Shown in pieces: positions 7,949-17,786 of a stretch of 64,000 nt of DNA; the stretch's first letter is position 1, and each line of letters begins with the position of its first letter. The stretch spans positions 1,364,001 to 1,428,000 of the forward strand of contig NZ_CP061316.1 of NCBI RefSeq assembly GCF_018688335.1. Direction: 5' to 3'. This stretch comes from Polynucleobacter sp. AP-Jannik-300A-C4 (lineage in GTDB: Bacteria; Pseudomonadota; Gammaproteobacteria; Burkholderiales; Burkholderiaceae). The position numbers and the translations under genes are program-made. Under the pieces are notes generated by a model that ran no database searches, was not told where the DNA came from, and was given only the letters and a program-made list of their open reading frames with translations.

Positions 7949-9259
7949 TTAGGACAGATTTTCTAAGCGGATCTTCACTACTTCGCCAGCAACAGTTTTT
8001 AGATTCTGGATTTCAGCAATCGCTGCTAGCATGTGCTTTTCTTTAGTTTCGTGAGTCAAAGCTACCAAATCAGTTTGGCTTTCACCCTCGTCCGCTTCTT
8101 TTTGCAAGAGCGCGTCAATCGAGATGCCGTGAGCTGCCAAAATTTTTGTGATGTCAGCTAAAACGCCGGCCTGATCTGCTACACGCAAGCGTAAATAGTA
8201 GCTGGTGGTGATTTCACCCATAGGCAATACAGTAATGTCGCGCACTGCATCTGGTTGGAAAGCAAGGTATGGGACACGGTTCTCAGGGCTCGCACCTAAT
8301 AATCGCGTGATATCTACTAAGTCGGCAATCACAGCAGAAGCAGTTGGCTCTGAACCCGCGCCTTTACCGTAGTACAGCGTGGTACCAACAGCATCGCCGA
8401 ATACCTGAACGGCATTCATAGCGCCTTCTACGTTAGCAATTAAACGCTTAGTCGGAATCAAAGTTGGGTGAACACGTAATTCGACACCACTAGATGTCTT
8501 CTTGGCGATACCAAGTAACTTGATGCGATAGCCCAACTGCTCAGCGTATTTAATATCGATGGCATCCAACTTGGTAATACCCTCAACGTGCGCTTTTTCA
8601 AATTGCATTGGAATACCAAATGCAATGGCACTCATGATGGTTGCCTTATGTGCAGCGTCTACACCTTCAATATCAAATGTCGGATCGGCCTCTGCGTAAC
8701 CTAAACGCTGCGCCTCTTTTAAGACGGTTGCAAAGTCTAAACCTTTGTCACGCATCTCAGAAAGAATGAAATTGGTTGTGCCATTGATGATGCCAGCGAT
8801 CCATTCGATACGGTTTGCAGTCAAACCTTCGCGCAAGGCCTTGATGATTGGAATACCACCCGCTACAGCCGCCTCAAATGCAACCATCACACCTTTTTCA
8901 TGGGCAGCCTGAAAAATTTCATTGCCATGAACGGCGATCAAGGCCTTGTTAGCCGTCACTACATGCTTGCCAGCTGCGATTGCCTCTAGCACCAAATCTT
9001 TAGCAATACCGTAACCACCAATCAACTCAACAACGATATCAATCTCAGGATTATTAATGACTGCACGAGCATCACTCACTACTTGAGCGCGATCTTTTAC
9101 TAATTCTTTGGCACGCTCTACATTGAGATCGGCAACTGTATTAATACGAATGCCACGGCCAGCGCGACGGGTAATTTCATCTTGGTTACGCTCGAGAACA
9201 GTAAATACTCCACCACCCACAGTGCCAATACCTAATAGACCAACTTGAATCGGTTTCAT
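7949..9259 (-). CDS. hom: Homoserine dehydrogenase
   Basis: 436 residues with three parts: an N-terminal NAD(P) Rossmann motif (GLLGIGTVGGGV, residues 8-19), the catalytic region with INGTTNFIL and YAEADPTFDIEG, and a C-terminal ACT domain from about residue 355 (LRLRVADQAGVLADITKIL). The ACT domain suggests feedback control by threonine. It is monofunctional, without an aspartokinase domain. Its ATG overlaps the alaA stop by 4 bases. Confidence 0.95.
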   Translation of the reverse strand: MKPIQVGLLGIGTVGGGVFTVLERNQDEITRRAGRGIRINTVADLNVERAKELVKDRAQVVSDARAVINNPEIDIVVELIGGYGIAKDLVLEAIAAGKHVVTANKALIAVHGNEIFQAAHEKGVMVAFEAAVAGGIPIIKALREGLTANRIEWIAGIINGTTNFILSEMRDKGLDFATVLKEAQRLGYAEADPTFDIEGVDAAHKATIMSAIAFGIPMQFEKAHVEGITKLDAIDIKYAEQLGYRIKLLGIAKKTSSGVELRVHPTLIPTKRLIANVEGAMNAVQVFGDAVGTTLYYGKGAGSEPTASAVIADLVDITRLLGASPENRVPYLAFQPDAVRDITVLPMGEITTSYYLRLRVADQAGVLADITKILAAHGISIDALLQKEADEGESQTDLVALTHETKEKHMLAAIAEIQNLKTVAGEVVKIRLENLS

Positions 9260-10515
9260 GATGCCTTTGTTGCTGTTGAATTAGCCGCTTTGCGACTATG
9301 TTTTTGACGATAACGCTCAAGAAAACGTGCAAGGCGACCAATCGCCTCATTAAGCACATCTTCATGAGGTAAGAACACTAAACGGAAATGATCTGGCTTG
9401 CCCCAGTTAAAACCAGAGCCTTGTACTAACAACACTTTTTCTTCTTTCAAAAGATCGGCAACAAATTGCTGATCATCCTCGATTGGATACATCTCAGGAT
9501 CAAGCTTTGGAAATAAATACAAAGCAGACTTTGGTTTCACGCATGTCACGCCTGGGATCTCAGTAATGAGCTTCCAAGCAAGCTCACGCTGCTTTGCTAA
9601 GCGACCACCCTCATTAACCAAATCATTGATACTTTGATAACCACCCAATGCCGTTTGAATTGCGTACTGGCCCGGTACGTTGGCACACAATCGCATTGAG
9701 GACAACATATTGAGACCCTCGATGTAATCGCGGATCATCTCTTTGTCACCAGAAACTATCATCCAGCCAGCTCGGTAGCCGCAAGAGCGGTAGTTCTTAG
9801 ATAAACCATTGAAGGTAATGGTGACCACATCAGTAGATAAAGATGCCAAGGAGATATGCTTTTCTTGGTCATACAACATCTTGTCGTAAATCTCATCGGC
9901 AAACAGAATCAATCCATGCTCACGGGCGATGGAGGTTAACTCAGTCAATACTTCTTTTGAGTAAATGGCGCCGGTTGGATTGTTGGGATTAATCACCACA
10001 ATCGCTTTAGTGCGCGGCGTGATCTTTTTACGCAAATCCGCCAAATCAGGAGCCCATTCTTTGGACTCATCACACAAGTAATGCACTGGGGTACCACCAG
10101 ACAGACTCACAGCAGCTGTCCACAATGGATAGTCAGGAGCTGGCACCAACACTTCATCGCCATTATTGAGAAGTGCGTTCATTGCCAAGACGATTAATTC
10201 TGAAACGCCATTGCCGGTGTAAATGTCATCCAAAGTAACCCCCTGGATGCCTTTTTCTTGGCAATACTGCATGATGGCCTTACGAGCCGCAAAAATTCCC
10301 TTGGAATCGGAGTACGCTGAGGCATTACCCAAATTACGGATCATGTCCAACTGAATCTCTTCTGGGGGATCAAAGCCAAAAACACCTACATTACCGATGT
10401 TTAATTTGATAATTTTGTGACCCTCCTCCTCCATGCGCTGAGCAAGCTCCAGCACGGGCCCACGAATGTCATAGCAGACGTGATTGAGTTTTTCGGACTT
10501 TAGGATCGGTTTCAC
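9256..10515 (-). CDS. alaA: Pyridoxal phosphate-dependent alanine aminotransferase, AlaA-like
   Basis: 419 residues of the class I/II aminotransferase fold, closely resembling E. coli AlaA. Shared features include KLNIGN, the VPAPDYPLWTAAVSLSGG segment, INPNNPTGA and the Schiff-base lysine K240 in FNGLSKNYRSCGYRAGW. It makes alanine from pyruvate and glutamate. It is first of the alaA-hom-thrC-moeA-moaD-moaE run. The last 15 or so residues (RKAANSTATKAS) are a low-complexity tail. Confidence 0.88.
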   Translation of the reverse strand: MKPILKSEKLNHVCYDIRGPVLELAQRMEEEGHKIIKLNIGNVGVFGFDPPEEIQLDMIRNLGNASAYSDSKGIFAARKAIMQYCQEKGIQGVTLDDIYTGNGVSELIVLAMNALLNNGDEVLVPAPDYPLWTAAVSLSGGTPVHYLCDESKEWAPDLADLRKKITPRTKAIVVINPNNPTGAIYSKEVLTELTSIAREHGLILFADEIYDKMLYDQEKHISLASLSTDVVTITFNGLSKNYRSCGYRAGWMIVSGDKEMIRDYIEGLNMLSSMRLCANVPGQYAIQTALGGYQSINDLVNEGGRLAKQRELAWKLITEIPGVTCVKPKSALYLFPKLDPEMYPIEDDQQFVADLLKEEKVLLVQGSGFNWGKPDHFRLVFLPHEDVLNEAIGRLARFLERYRQKHSRKAANSTATKAS

Positions 10516-10562
10516 AATAAATTAAAGGGTAAGTTCTTGAAAACTAGGAAAAAACAGCTAGC

Positions 10563-10568
10563 TATAAT
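10563..10568 (+). promoter_or_regulatory. Candidate -10 box of the Mth938/arn transcript
   Basis: A perfect TATAAT lies 27 bases before the GTG start at 10595, in the 79-base gap between divergent alaA and the Mth938-domain gene. A TTGAAA at 10537-10542 is 20 bases upstream, which is too far for a normal -35, so only the -10 is convincing. Confidence 0.4.
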
Positions 10569-10594
10569 CCTCATAATTATGACAGAGAGTCCAT

Positions 10595-10972
10595 GTGAAG
10601 CTTCAATCTGACCCCCATTCCGGAGCCAATACGATCACCGGTTACGGCGATGGCTACATCGAGATCAATAAGATCCCCTACAGTCACGCGGTTTTATTGA
10701 GCTCGGATGGTGAAATCCTTGAGTGGTCAGTGGGCTCCTTTGAGGAGCTAAGTCCTGCTGATTTCGCCAAAATGGCTTCTCTCAAGCCCGAATTAATCAT
10801 TATTGGTACTGGCAAACGCCAGCGCTTCCCGAAGCCTGAGCTTTTAAAAACCCTCATAGAGGCTAAGCTTGGCTTTGAAGTTATGGATTCTCAAGCGGCT
10901 TGTCGAACTTACAACATTCTTGTTGGCGAAGGTCGCCAGGTGTTACTTGCCCTCATTGTGGAACCTATCTAA
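10595..10972 (+). CDS. Mth938-like domain protein (DUF498)
   Basis: 125 residues of the Mth938-like family, recognisable by ITGYGDGYIEI, the central LIIIGTGKRQRFP motif and the DSQAACRTYNILVGEGR end. The start is a GTG at 10595 with GAGAG about 7 bases upstream. The nearby ATG at 10579 is in another frame and stops at once. The bacterial function is unknown; a mammalian relative (NDUFAF3) assists complex I assembly. The stop overlaps the arnT ATG (TAATG). Confidence 0.82.
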   Translation: MKLQSDPHSGANTITGYGDGYIEINKIPYSHAVLLSSDGEILEWSVGSFEELSPADFAKMASLKPELIIIGTGKRQRFPKPELLKTLIEAKLGFEVMDSQAACRTYNILVGEGRQVLLALIVEPI

Positions 10973-12666
10973 TGCAGTTTGGCCAAGTGCGGCAATCCAG
11001 CACCCTAAACCCAGCATCTATTTTGATACTGGTTCTTGTGTATGCCTTGCTATGGTTTGGAACCTTGAACTACCGTCATCTCATTCCATCTGACGAAGGG
11101 CGTTACGCCGAGATTGCTCGTGAGATGCTTGTCACTGGAGATTGGGTTACTCCTCGCTATAACGGCTACAAGTATTTTGAAAAACCCCCATTACAAATTT
11201 GGGCTACCGCTACCGCCTTTAATCTTTTTGGCATCGGTGATTGGCAGGCGCGCTTATGGACTGCGCTCACTGGTTTTCTAACGATTGTATTTATTGGATT
11301 TACGGGGGCACGGATCTATAGCGCACGAGCAGGTTGGTTAGCTGCTATCGCTTTAGCATCGAGCCCAATGTGGGTGATTGGTGGCCACATCAACTCGCTG
11401 GATATGGGATTGTCAGCATTTTTAGTTACTGCCCTCTGCAGTCTTTTATTGGCACAAACTTCTCATAACTCGAGTGGCACCAGGAGATGGATGTGGGCTT
11501 GCTGGGCCTTCATGGCTCTAGCAACCCTATCGAAAGGCGTGATTGGACTAGCTATACCAGGAATGGTTTTTATTGTTTATTCCATTACTGCATGGGACTG
11601 GAAAATCTGGAAGCGTCTTCACATTATTAGCGGCACCATTGTATTTTTAGCAATTACTGCGCCCTGGTTTGTTCTGGTAGCGCAACGCAATCCAGAGTTT
11701 CTGGAGTTCTTCTTTATTCATGAGCACCTGCAACGTTTTACGCAAACAGCCCATAGCAGAACCGGCCCGATTTATTACTTCATCCCACTGCTACTACTAG
11801 GCTTTTTGCCATGGATTGCACAAACCCCTGGTGCTATTACTCAAGCTTGGCGAGAGCGTAATCGCGAGTTCTCCAGCGGCTGGTTACTGACCTGTTGGTT
11901 TGCCGTGATCATGGGCTTCTTTAGCGTCTCTCAATCGAAGTTACCTGGCTATATCATCCCAGTCTTTCCGGCACTCGCAATACTTGTTGGGCATTGCTTA
12001 GATCGCAAATTAGACTCTAGCAATTCACTGGGATTGTCTTGGAAGTTACAAACCCTCTTCTTTGCAATTTTGGGTGGAGTTGGATTTTTCTTTTTGGATC
12101 AGGTTGGAAAACAAGCCCGGCCTGATGAGATTGAATCCTATGCGCAATATGTCTATTGGATCATCGCAGCACTGATTGCATTGATTTCATTTAGCCTCTT
12201 AGCATTTATTCAAAGCAAGCGCTATGGATTAAAGAGCATCACGAGTTTTGCTAGTGGGTTTTTTCTCTGCGCAATCATCGCCGGTACGGGACATGAAACT
12301 CTCGGTCGCGCAGTCTCTGGCATTGACCTGGTGGAAAAGGTGAAGGCCGGCATTCCAGAGAAAGTGAACTTTTATTCCATAAGAATCCTAGACCATACGG
12401 TGCCCTTCTATTTAGGAAGAACCATGATCATGGTGGAGTCTCCGGATGAGTTGGAGTTTGGTGTGAAACAAGAACCCCAATTGTGGCTTCCCACCTTTGA
12501 TGCCTTTATCGAGCGCTGGAAGGAAGATCAAACCGCGTATGCCTTAATGGTCCCCGAGCAATACATTGAGTTACAAAAATTAAATATCCCAATGCAAGAA
12601 GTGGGGAGAGATTCTCGGCGCGTCATTGTTAAACACCCAGAATTACTAAGTAACTCTGCACAATAA
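10972..12666 (+). CDS. arnT: Lipid A aminoarabinose transferase, ArnT-like (GT83)
   Basis: A 564-residue polytopic membrane glycosyltransferase. The motif IPSDEGRYAEIAREMLVTGDW after the first membrane helix and NGYKYFEKPPLQIW are hallmarks of ArnT/GT83, with about a dozen hydrophobic segments following. ArnT moves 4-amino-4-deoxy-L-arabinose from undecaprenyl phosphate to lipid A at the periplasmic face. I chose ATG 10972, which overlaps the previous stop; a longer frame from 10900 would overlap the upstream gene by 73 bases. The arnB-C-A-A-D genes that follow supply its substrate, which strengthens the call. Confidence 0.88.
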   Translation: MQFGQVRQSSTLNPASILILVLVYALLWFGTLNYRHLIPSDEGRYAEIAREMLVTGDWVTPRYNGYKYFEKPPLQIWATATAFNLFGIGDWQARLWTALTGFLTIVFIGFTGARIYSARAGWLAAIALASSPMWVIGGHINSLDMGLSAFLVTALCSLLLAQTSHNSSGTRRWMWACWAFMALATLSKGVIGLAIPGMVFIVYSITAWDWKIWKRLHIISGTIVFLAITAPWFVLVAQRNPEFLEFFFIHEHLQRFTQTAHSRTGPIYYFIPLLLLGFLPWIAQTPGAITQAWRERNREFSSGWLLTCWFAVIMGFFSVSQSKLPGYIIPVFPALAILVGHCLDRKLDSSNSLGLSWKLQTLFFAILGGVGFFFLDQVGKQARPDEIESYAQYVYWIIAALIALISFSLLAFIQSKRYGLKSITSFASGFFLCAIIAGTGHETLGRAVSGIDLVEKVKAGIPEKVNFYSIRILDHTVPFYLGRTMIMVESPDELEFGVKQEPQLWLPTFDAFIERWKEDQTAYALMVPEQYIELQKLNIPMQEVGRDSRRVIVKHPELLSNSAQ

Positions 12667-12681
12667 ATTCTTAAGGCCACC

Positions 12682-13854
12682 ATGTCAGCCAATTCAAATT
12701 CTCTGCCATTTATTCCGTTTACGCGCCCGCACTTTAATCAAGAAACAATTGATGCAGTTGCAGAAGTATTGCGCTCTGGTTGGGTAACCTCAGGACCGAA
12801 GTTGGCAGAATTTGAAGCCACCTTGAGCGAATACTTTGGCGGACGCCCAGTGCGGTGTTTTGCCAATGGCACTGCCACCATGAAAATCGCTCTGCAGGTT
12901 GCTGGTATTGGTCCAGGCGATGAAGTAATTACTACCCCGATTTCTTGGGTAGCTACCTCCAATGTCATTCTGAGTGTTGGTGCAAAACCCGTGTTTGTCG
13001 ATATCGATCCCGTGAGCCACAACATCGACTTAAATAAAGTGGTGGCAGCCATAACACCAAAGACGCGCGCCATCATGCCAGTCTATTTAGCTGGTTTACC
13101 TGTCAACATGGATCAACTCTATGACTTGGCCAAGCAATACAAACTGCGGGTGATTGAAGATGCTGCACAAGCATTTGGATCGCAGTGGAAGGGTCAAAAG
13201 ATTGGCAGTATTGGTGATCTCGTGAGTTTTAGTTTTCAGGCAAATAAAAATTTATCCACTGTTGAGGGTGGCTGCCTTGTTCTTAATAATGCAGATGAAG
13301 CAAAGCTTGCGGAGAAGTTTCGTCTGCAAGGCCTTACCCGCCAAGGCATAGATGGTATGGACGTTGATGTCCTTGGTGGTAAGGATAATTTGACAGATGT
13401 AAATGCTGTGATTGGTTTACATCAACTCAAACAGTTACCAACATTTCAGGCACGTAGAAGTACTTTAGCAAGAATGTACTTCGATGCAATTCGCACTGAA
13501 ATAAATTCCGCCGGCTTAGGTGATCTCAATCTAGAACTTCCTGTAGCAAACTTTAGCGATAGCAACTGGCATATGTTCCAGGTCGTACTACCTCTCGAAC
13601 AACTGAATGTGGATCGCGCGCAGGTAATGACTGAACTCAAAGATCTAGGTATTGGTACAGGCGTTCATTACCCCATCATTACTGGATTTATGCTTTACCA
13701 AAAGCTAGGTTACCAAGTTGATGCCACCCCTAATGCGCAGCGTATTGGTCGCTCGATTTTGACCCTTCCCCTCTTCCCGGGAATGGCCGATGAAGATATT
13801 GGCCGTATAGCTAGCGCTTTAGTGGGAATTTTGAAAAAACATCGCAAAAACTAA
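12682..13854 (+). CDS. arnB: UDP-4-amino-4-deoxy-L-arabinose aminotransferase
   Basis: 390 residues of the DegT/DnrJ/EryC1 sugar aminotransferase family. The pyridoxal phosphate lysine is K189 in SFQANKNLSTVEGG, EDAAQAFGS carries the cofactor-contacting Asp, and the N-terminal motif is RSGWVTSGPKLAEFE. ArnB transaminates UDP-4-keto-arabinose to UDP-Ara4N. Family membership is certain; the specific substrate follows from the operon. Confidence 0.9.
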   Translation: MSANSNSLPFIPFTRPHFNQETIDAVAEVLRSGWVTSGPKLAEFEATLSEYFGGRPVRCFANGTATMKIALQVAGIGPGDEVITTPISWVATSNVILSVGAKPVFVDIDPVSHNIDLNKVVAAITPKTRAIMPVYLAGLPVNMDQLYDLAKQYKLRVIEDAAQAFGSQWKGQKIGSIGDLVSFSFQANKNLSTVEGGCLVLNNADEAKLAEKFRLQGLTRQGIDGMDVDVLGGKDNLTDVNAVIGLHQLKQLPTFQARRSTLARMYFDAIRTEINSAGLGDLNLELPVANFSDSNWHMFQVVLPLEQLNVDRAQVMTELKDLGIGTGVHYPIITGFMLYQKLGYQVDATPNAQRIGRSILTLPLFPGMADEDIGRIASALVGILKKHRKN

Positions 13855-13885
13855 TATCGAGAACGGAATCAGGCAAAATTGCAGC

Positions 13886-14857
13886 ATGACTGCTAATTTA
13901 GCTACCCAAGCCTGCAATCCCTCGCTCAGCGTTGTTATTCCCGTCTACAACGAGGAAGACGGTCTTCAAGCACTCTTTGATCGTTTATACCCCGCACTAG
14001 ATGCGATGGCTAGCAAGCGCAACATTGCTTATGAAATAGTGTTTGTAAATGATGGCAGCAAAGATCGCTCCGCCGGCATCCTGGCCAAGCAAGTTGAATT
14101 GCGCTCTGATGTCACGCGGGCGGTTTTATTTCATAGCAACTTTGGTCAACACATGGCCATCATGGCTGGCTTTGAATACTCCCGCGGTGAATACATCATC
14201 ACGCTAGATGCAGATTTACAGAATCCCCCCGAAGAAATTGATGCCTTAGTAAATGAATTATTCAAGGGTCATGACTACGTTGGCACGATTCGTACGAATC
14301 GTCGAGATAGCTTCTTTAGAAAATTTGCTTCCCGGGCCATGAATCATTTGCGGGAAAAAATTACTCGCATCACGATGACCGACCAAGGCTGCATGCTGCG
14401 CGGCTATAGCCGTCGTATTGTTGATCTTGTTCGTCAGTGTGACGAGAGCAATACATTTATTCCAGCGCTGGCCTATACCTTCGCCTCCAATCCAACTGAA
14501 ATCAGCGTTAAACACGAAGAGCGTTTTGCTGGTGAATCTAAATATAGCCTCTATCAGCTTATTCGCTTGAACTTTGATTTGGTCACCGGCTTCTCCGTAA
14601 TGCCTTTGCAGATTTTCTCGATCCTGGGAATGCTCTTGGCAATGGCTGCGGGTAGCCTGTTTATATACCTACTGATCCGCCGCTTTGTTCTGGGCGCTGA
14701 AGTTGAAGGAGTCTTTACACTATTTGCGCTCACCTTCTTCTTGATTGGCGTAATGCTGTTTGGTCTTGGTTTGCTCGGTGAATATATTGGCCGCATCTAC
14801 CAACAGGTACGTGAGCGTCCGCGCTATGTTGTGCAAACTGTTTTAGAGAAAAAATAA
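13886..14857 (+). CDS. arnC: Undecaprenyl-phosphate Ara4FN transferase
   Basis: 323 residues: a GT2-family catalytic domain (SVVIPVYNEEDGLQ, then TLDADLQNPPEE as the DXD region near residue 110) and two C-terminal membrane helices (about residues 235-258 and 272-295). ArnC links formylated aminoarabinose to undecaprenyl phosphate on the cytoplasmic side. It sits between arnB and the arnA formyltransferase, with zero bases to the latter. Confidence 0.9.
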   Translation: MTANLATQACNPSLSVVIPVYNEEDGLQALFDRLYPALDAMASKRNIAYEIVFVNDGSKDRSAGILAKQVELRSDVTRAVLFHSNFGQHMAIMAGFEYSRGEYIITLDADLQNPPEEIDALVNELFKGHDYVGTIRTNRRDSFFRKFASRAMNHLREKITRITMTDQGCMLRGYSRRIVDLVRQCDESNTFIPALAYTFASNPTEISVKHEERFAGESKYSLYQLIRLNFDLVTGFSVMPLQIFSILGMLLAMAAGSLFIYLLIRRFVLGAEVEGVFTLFALTFFLIGVMLFGLGLLGEYIGRIYQQVRERPRYVVQTVLEKK

Positions 14858-15727
14858 TTGCACGCAGTCGTCTTTGCATATCACGATGTTGGTGTTAATT
14901 GCCTCAAGGCATTAATCGCTGCGGGTATCCAGATTGATTTGGTACTTACCCATCAAGATGATCCCAACGAGAATGTCTGGTTTGGTAGTGTTGCGAAGCT
15001 TTGTGAGGCGCAGCAGATTCCTTACATCACACCAAACGCAAACGAGTTAATGGATCTCGTGCCCCAGATTCAAAAACTGGCCCCTGACTATCTTTTCTCT
15101 TTTTACTATCGCCACATGATTCCGGCCGAGCTTTTGGCCTGCGCCAAAATTGCTGCGCTGAATATGCATGGCTCACTCCTACCAAAATATCGTGGCCGCG
15201 CTCCAGTGAATTGGGCCATTCTCCATGGTGAAACTGAAACGGGCGCCACATTGCACATCATGGAAGTTAAACCAGATGCAGGCGATATCGTGGGGCAATC
15301 AGCCGTCTCTATTGGTCCAGATGAAACCGCGACAGAAGTCTTTGGAAAAGTCAGCCAAGCAGCCGTAGCTGTCATGAATCAAGTCCTACCTCAGCTTGTT
15401 CAGGGCAAAGTCCCCAGAAAATCCAATAATCTGGCTCAAGGAAGCTATTTTGGAGGTCGCAAGCCCGCTGATGGCCAAATTCTGTGGCAACAGACGGCTC
15501 AGCAGGTCCATAACCTCGTGAGAGCCGTTGCACCCCCTTATCCTGGAGCCTTTACTGACTGGGAGGGTCAACGCAGGATTGTGGCCCGCACAAGCCTTAT
15601 AGGCCCATTCCCAGAGGAACTAGATCTTCAGGCTCCCGGTATCCAAGTGGTTGATAATCAGGTATTCGGTGTTTGTGGCGACCAGAGAGCGGTAGCGATA
15701 CTGGACTGGTTCCCAGCAGACAGCTAA
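14858..15727 (+). CDS. arnA: UDP-Ara4N formyltransferase (ArnA N-terminal domain as separate protein)
   Basis: 289 residues equivalent to the N-terminal half of E. coli ArnA. The catalytic triad Asn102, His104 and Asp140 falls at the same positions as in ArnA, in ALNMHGSLLPKYRGRAPVN and EVKPDAGDIVG. It formylates UDP-Ara4N with 10-formyl-tetrahydrofolate. The frame opens with a TTG immediately after the arnC TAA and has no in-frame ATG nearby, so the rare TTG start is likely. The decarboxylase half is a separate gene 45 bases downstream. Confidence 0.9.
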   Translation: MHAVVFAYHDVGVNCLKALIAAGIQIDLVLTHQDDPNENVWFGSVAKLCEAQQIPYITPNANELMDLVPQIQKLAPDYLFSFYYRHMIPAELLACAKIAALNMHGSLLPKYRGRAPVNWAILHGETETGATLHIMEVKPDAGDIVGQSAVSIGPDETATEVFGKVSQAAVAVMNQVLPQLVQGKVPRKSNNLAQGSYFGGRKPADGQILWQQTAQQVHNLVRAVAPPYPGAFTDWEGQRRIVARTSLIGPFPEELDLQAPGIQVVDNQVFGVCGDQRAVAILDWFPADS

Positions 15728-15772
15728 TAAATTAAAAGCAGCACTCTTTAGATTAAAAACGAGGCAGTAAAG

Positions 15773-16819
15773 ATGAAAAAAGTACTCATTCTTGGCGTAA
15801 ACGGCTTTATTGGTCATCACCTCTCAAAACGCATCCTGGAGACAACCGATTGGGATGTCTATGGCATGGATATGCAAAACGATCGCCTAGGTGATTTAGT
15901 GAACCACCCCCGCATGCATTTCTTTGAAGGTGACATCACCATCAACAAAGAATGGGTTGAGTATCACATCCGCAAATGCGACGTCATCCTACCTTTAGTA
16001 GCCATCGCGACACCGGCCACTTATGTTCAGCAACCGCTCAAAGTGTTTGAGCTCGACTTCGAAGCTAACTTACCAATCGTACGTTCAGCTGTTAAATATA
16101 AAAAGCATTTGGTATTCCCATCTACATCCGAAGTCTATGGCATGTGTGAAGATGGTGAATTTGATCCCGCTAAATCCAATATGGTTTACGGTCCAATCAA
16201 TAAGCCACGGTGGATCTATGCTTGCTCTAAGCAATTGATGGATCGCGTGATCTGGGGTTACGGCATGGAAGGTCTACGCTTCACTCTCTTCCGCCCATTT
16301 AACTGGATTGGCCCAGGTCTAGATAGTATCTACACACCAAAAGAAGGCTCCTCCCGTGTAGTGACGCAATTCTTAGGTCATATTGTTCGCGGTGAATCCA
16401 TCAACGTGGTTGATGGTGGTGCGCAGAAACGTGCCTTTACTTATGTTGACGATGGCATTGATGCCTTGATGCGCATCATCGATAACAAAGATGGTGTTGC
16501 AAACGGCAAGATCTACAACATCGGCAATCCCAAGAACAATCACTCTATTCGTGAACTCGCCAATCAGATGCTAGAGATTGCTCGTAGCATTCCAGAGTAT
16601 GCGAAGACAGCGAATGAAGTGAAGATTGTAGAAACCACTTCTGGCGCTTACTACGGTGAAGGCTATCAAGACGTTCAAAACCGTGTACCCGCTATTGACA
16701 ACACCATGAGTGAATTAGGTTGGAAGCCGACTACCAATATGAGCGACGCGCTGAAGAATATTTTCGAGGCCTATCGTGAAGATGTGGAAAAAGCACGTCA
16801 CTTGGTTGATAACGAATAA
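15773..16819 (+). CDS. arnA: UDP-glucuronate decarboxylase (ArnA C-terminal domain as separate protein)
   Basis: 348 residues equivalent to the dehydrogenase/decarboxylase half of ArnA. It shows a Rossmann motif (LILGVNGFIGHHL, residues 5-17), S119-E120 in FPSTSEVYG and the Y149-x3-K153 pair in WIYACSKQL, matching Ser433/Glu434/Tyr463/Lys467 of the E. coli fusion. It oxidises UDP-glucuronate to UDP-4-keto-pentose, the substrate of ArnB. A Shine-Dalgarno (GAGGCAG) precedes the ATG. Confidence 0.9.
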   Translation: MKKVLILGVNGFIGHHLSKRILETTDWDVYGMDMQNDRLGDLVNHPRMHFFEGDITINKEWVEYHIRKCDVILPLVAIATPATYVQQPLKVFELDFEANLPIVRSAVKYKKHLVFPSTSEVYGMCEDGEFDPAKSNMVYGPINKPRWIYACSKQLMDRVIWGYGMEGLRFTLFRPFNWIGPGLDSIYTPKEGSSRVVTQFLGHIVRGESINVVDGGAQKRAFTYVDDGIDALMRIIDNKDGVANGKIYNIGNPKNNHSIRELANQMLEIARSIPEYAKTANEVKIVETTSGAYYGEGYQDVQNRVPAIDNTMSELGWKPTTNMSDALKNIFEAYREDVEKARHLVDNE

Positions 16820-16831
16820 GTACAGAGGTTC

Positions 16832-17749
16832 ATGGCTAAGATTGCACTCAAAGTAGATGTTGACACCCTACGCGGCACTAAAGAAGGCGTCCCCAATCTA
16901 GCGCGCACACTTGAACGCTTTGGCCTTAAAGCCACTTTTTTATTTAGCCTAGGTCCAGACCATACAGGTTGGGCGCTGAAGCGTGTCTTTAGACCAGGCT
17001 TTCTAAAGAAGGTGAGTCGCACTTCTGTTGTTGAACACTACGGTATTAAGACTTTGCTCTACGGCGTCCTCCTTCCTGGGCCAGATATTGGCAAACAAGC
17101 TGCTGCTGAAATGCGTGCGATTGATGCAGCTGGTCATGAAACTGGAATTCACACCTGGGACCATGTGGCCTGGCAAGACGCAGTGCGTAATCGTGATGCC
17201 CAATGGACTAAAGCGCAGATGCAAAAGAGCTGGGATCGCTTTGTAGAAATCTTCAGACATACACCAGTCACCTATGGTGCTGCTGGCTGGCAAATGAATG
17301 AAGCTGCTTTTGAGCAACTTGATCAATGGGGTATCAAATACTCTTCCGACGGTAGAGCCGAACCGAATTTGATGCCATATCGCTTTGACCTGCCCTCCGG
17401 TAAAGCGAAACATGTGCAATACCCAACTACCCTACCCACCTTTGATGAGTTGATTGGCATTGATGATGCAGACGAGTTTGGCGCCGTCAAAAGACTTCTT
17501 GAGATCACCCAAAGCAATCCCAATGATCAGGTATTTACTTTGCATGCGGAGCTAGAAGGTCAAAAGCTGCTACCCGCCTTTGAGCAATTGCTCGCCGGAT
17601 GGTTAAACCAAGGTCACGATCTAGTAACCATGGGCGAATTGCATCAATCTTGGGAAGCAACTAAACAACTCGATAAAATAGCTGTACAACCCGTCACTTG
17701 GGGAGAAATTCCCAACCGAAGTGGCGAACTCATTTTGCAATCAAGTTAA
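16832..17749 (+). CDS. arnD: Ara4FN-phosphoundecaprenol deformylase
   Basis: 305 residues of the polysaccharide deacetylase (NodB) fold. KVDVDTLRGT (residues 7-16) carries the catalytic and metal aspartates, and HETGIHTWDHVAWQD carries the metal histidines. ArnD removes the formyl group from the lipid-linked sugar before flipping. It is the last pathway gene here; no arnE/arnF flippase genes or ugd follow. Confidence 0.9.
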   Translation: MAKIALKVDVDTLRGTKEGVPNLARTLERFGLKATFLFSLGPDHTGWALKRVFRPGFLKKVSRTSVVEHYGIKTLLYGVLLPGPDIGKQAAAEMRAIDAAGHETGIHTWDHVAWQDAVRNRDAQWTKAQMQKSWDRFVEIFRHTPVTYGAAGWQMNEAAFEQLDQWGIKYSSDGRAEPNLMPYRFDLPSGKAKHVQYPTTLPTFDELIGIDDADEFGAVKRLLEITQSNPNDQVFTLHAELEGQKLLPAFEQLLAGWLNQGHDLVTMGELHQSWEATKQLDKIAVQPVTWGEIPNRSGELILQSS

Positions 17750-17786
17750 CTGGCATTACGTAATACATAAAATTAGAGAGGCCATC

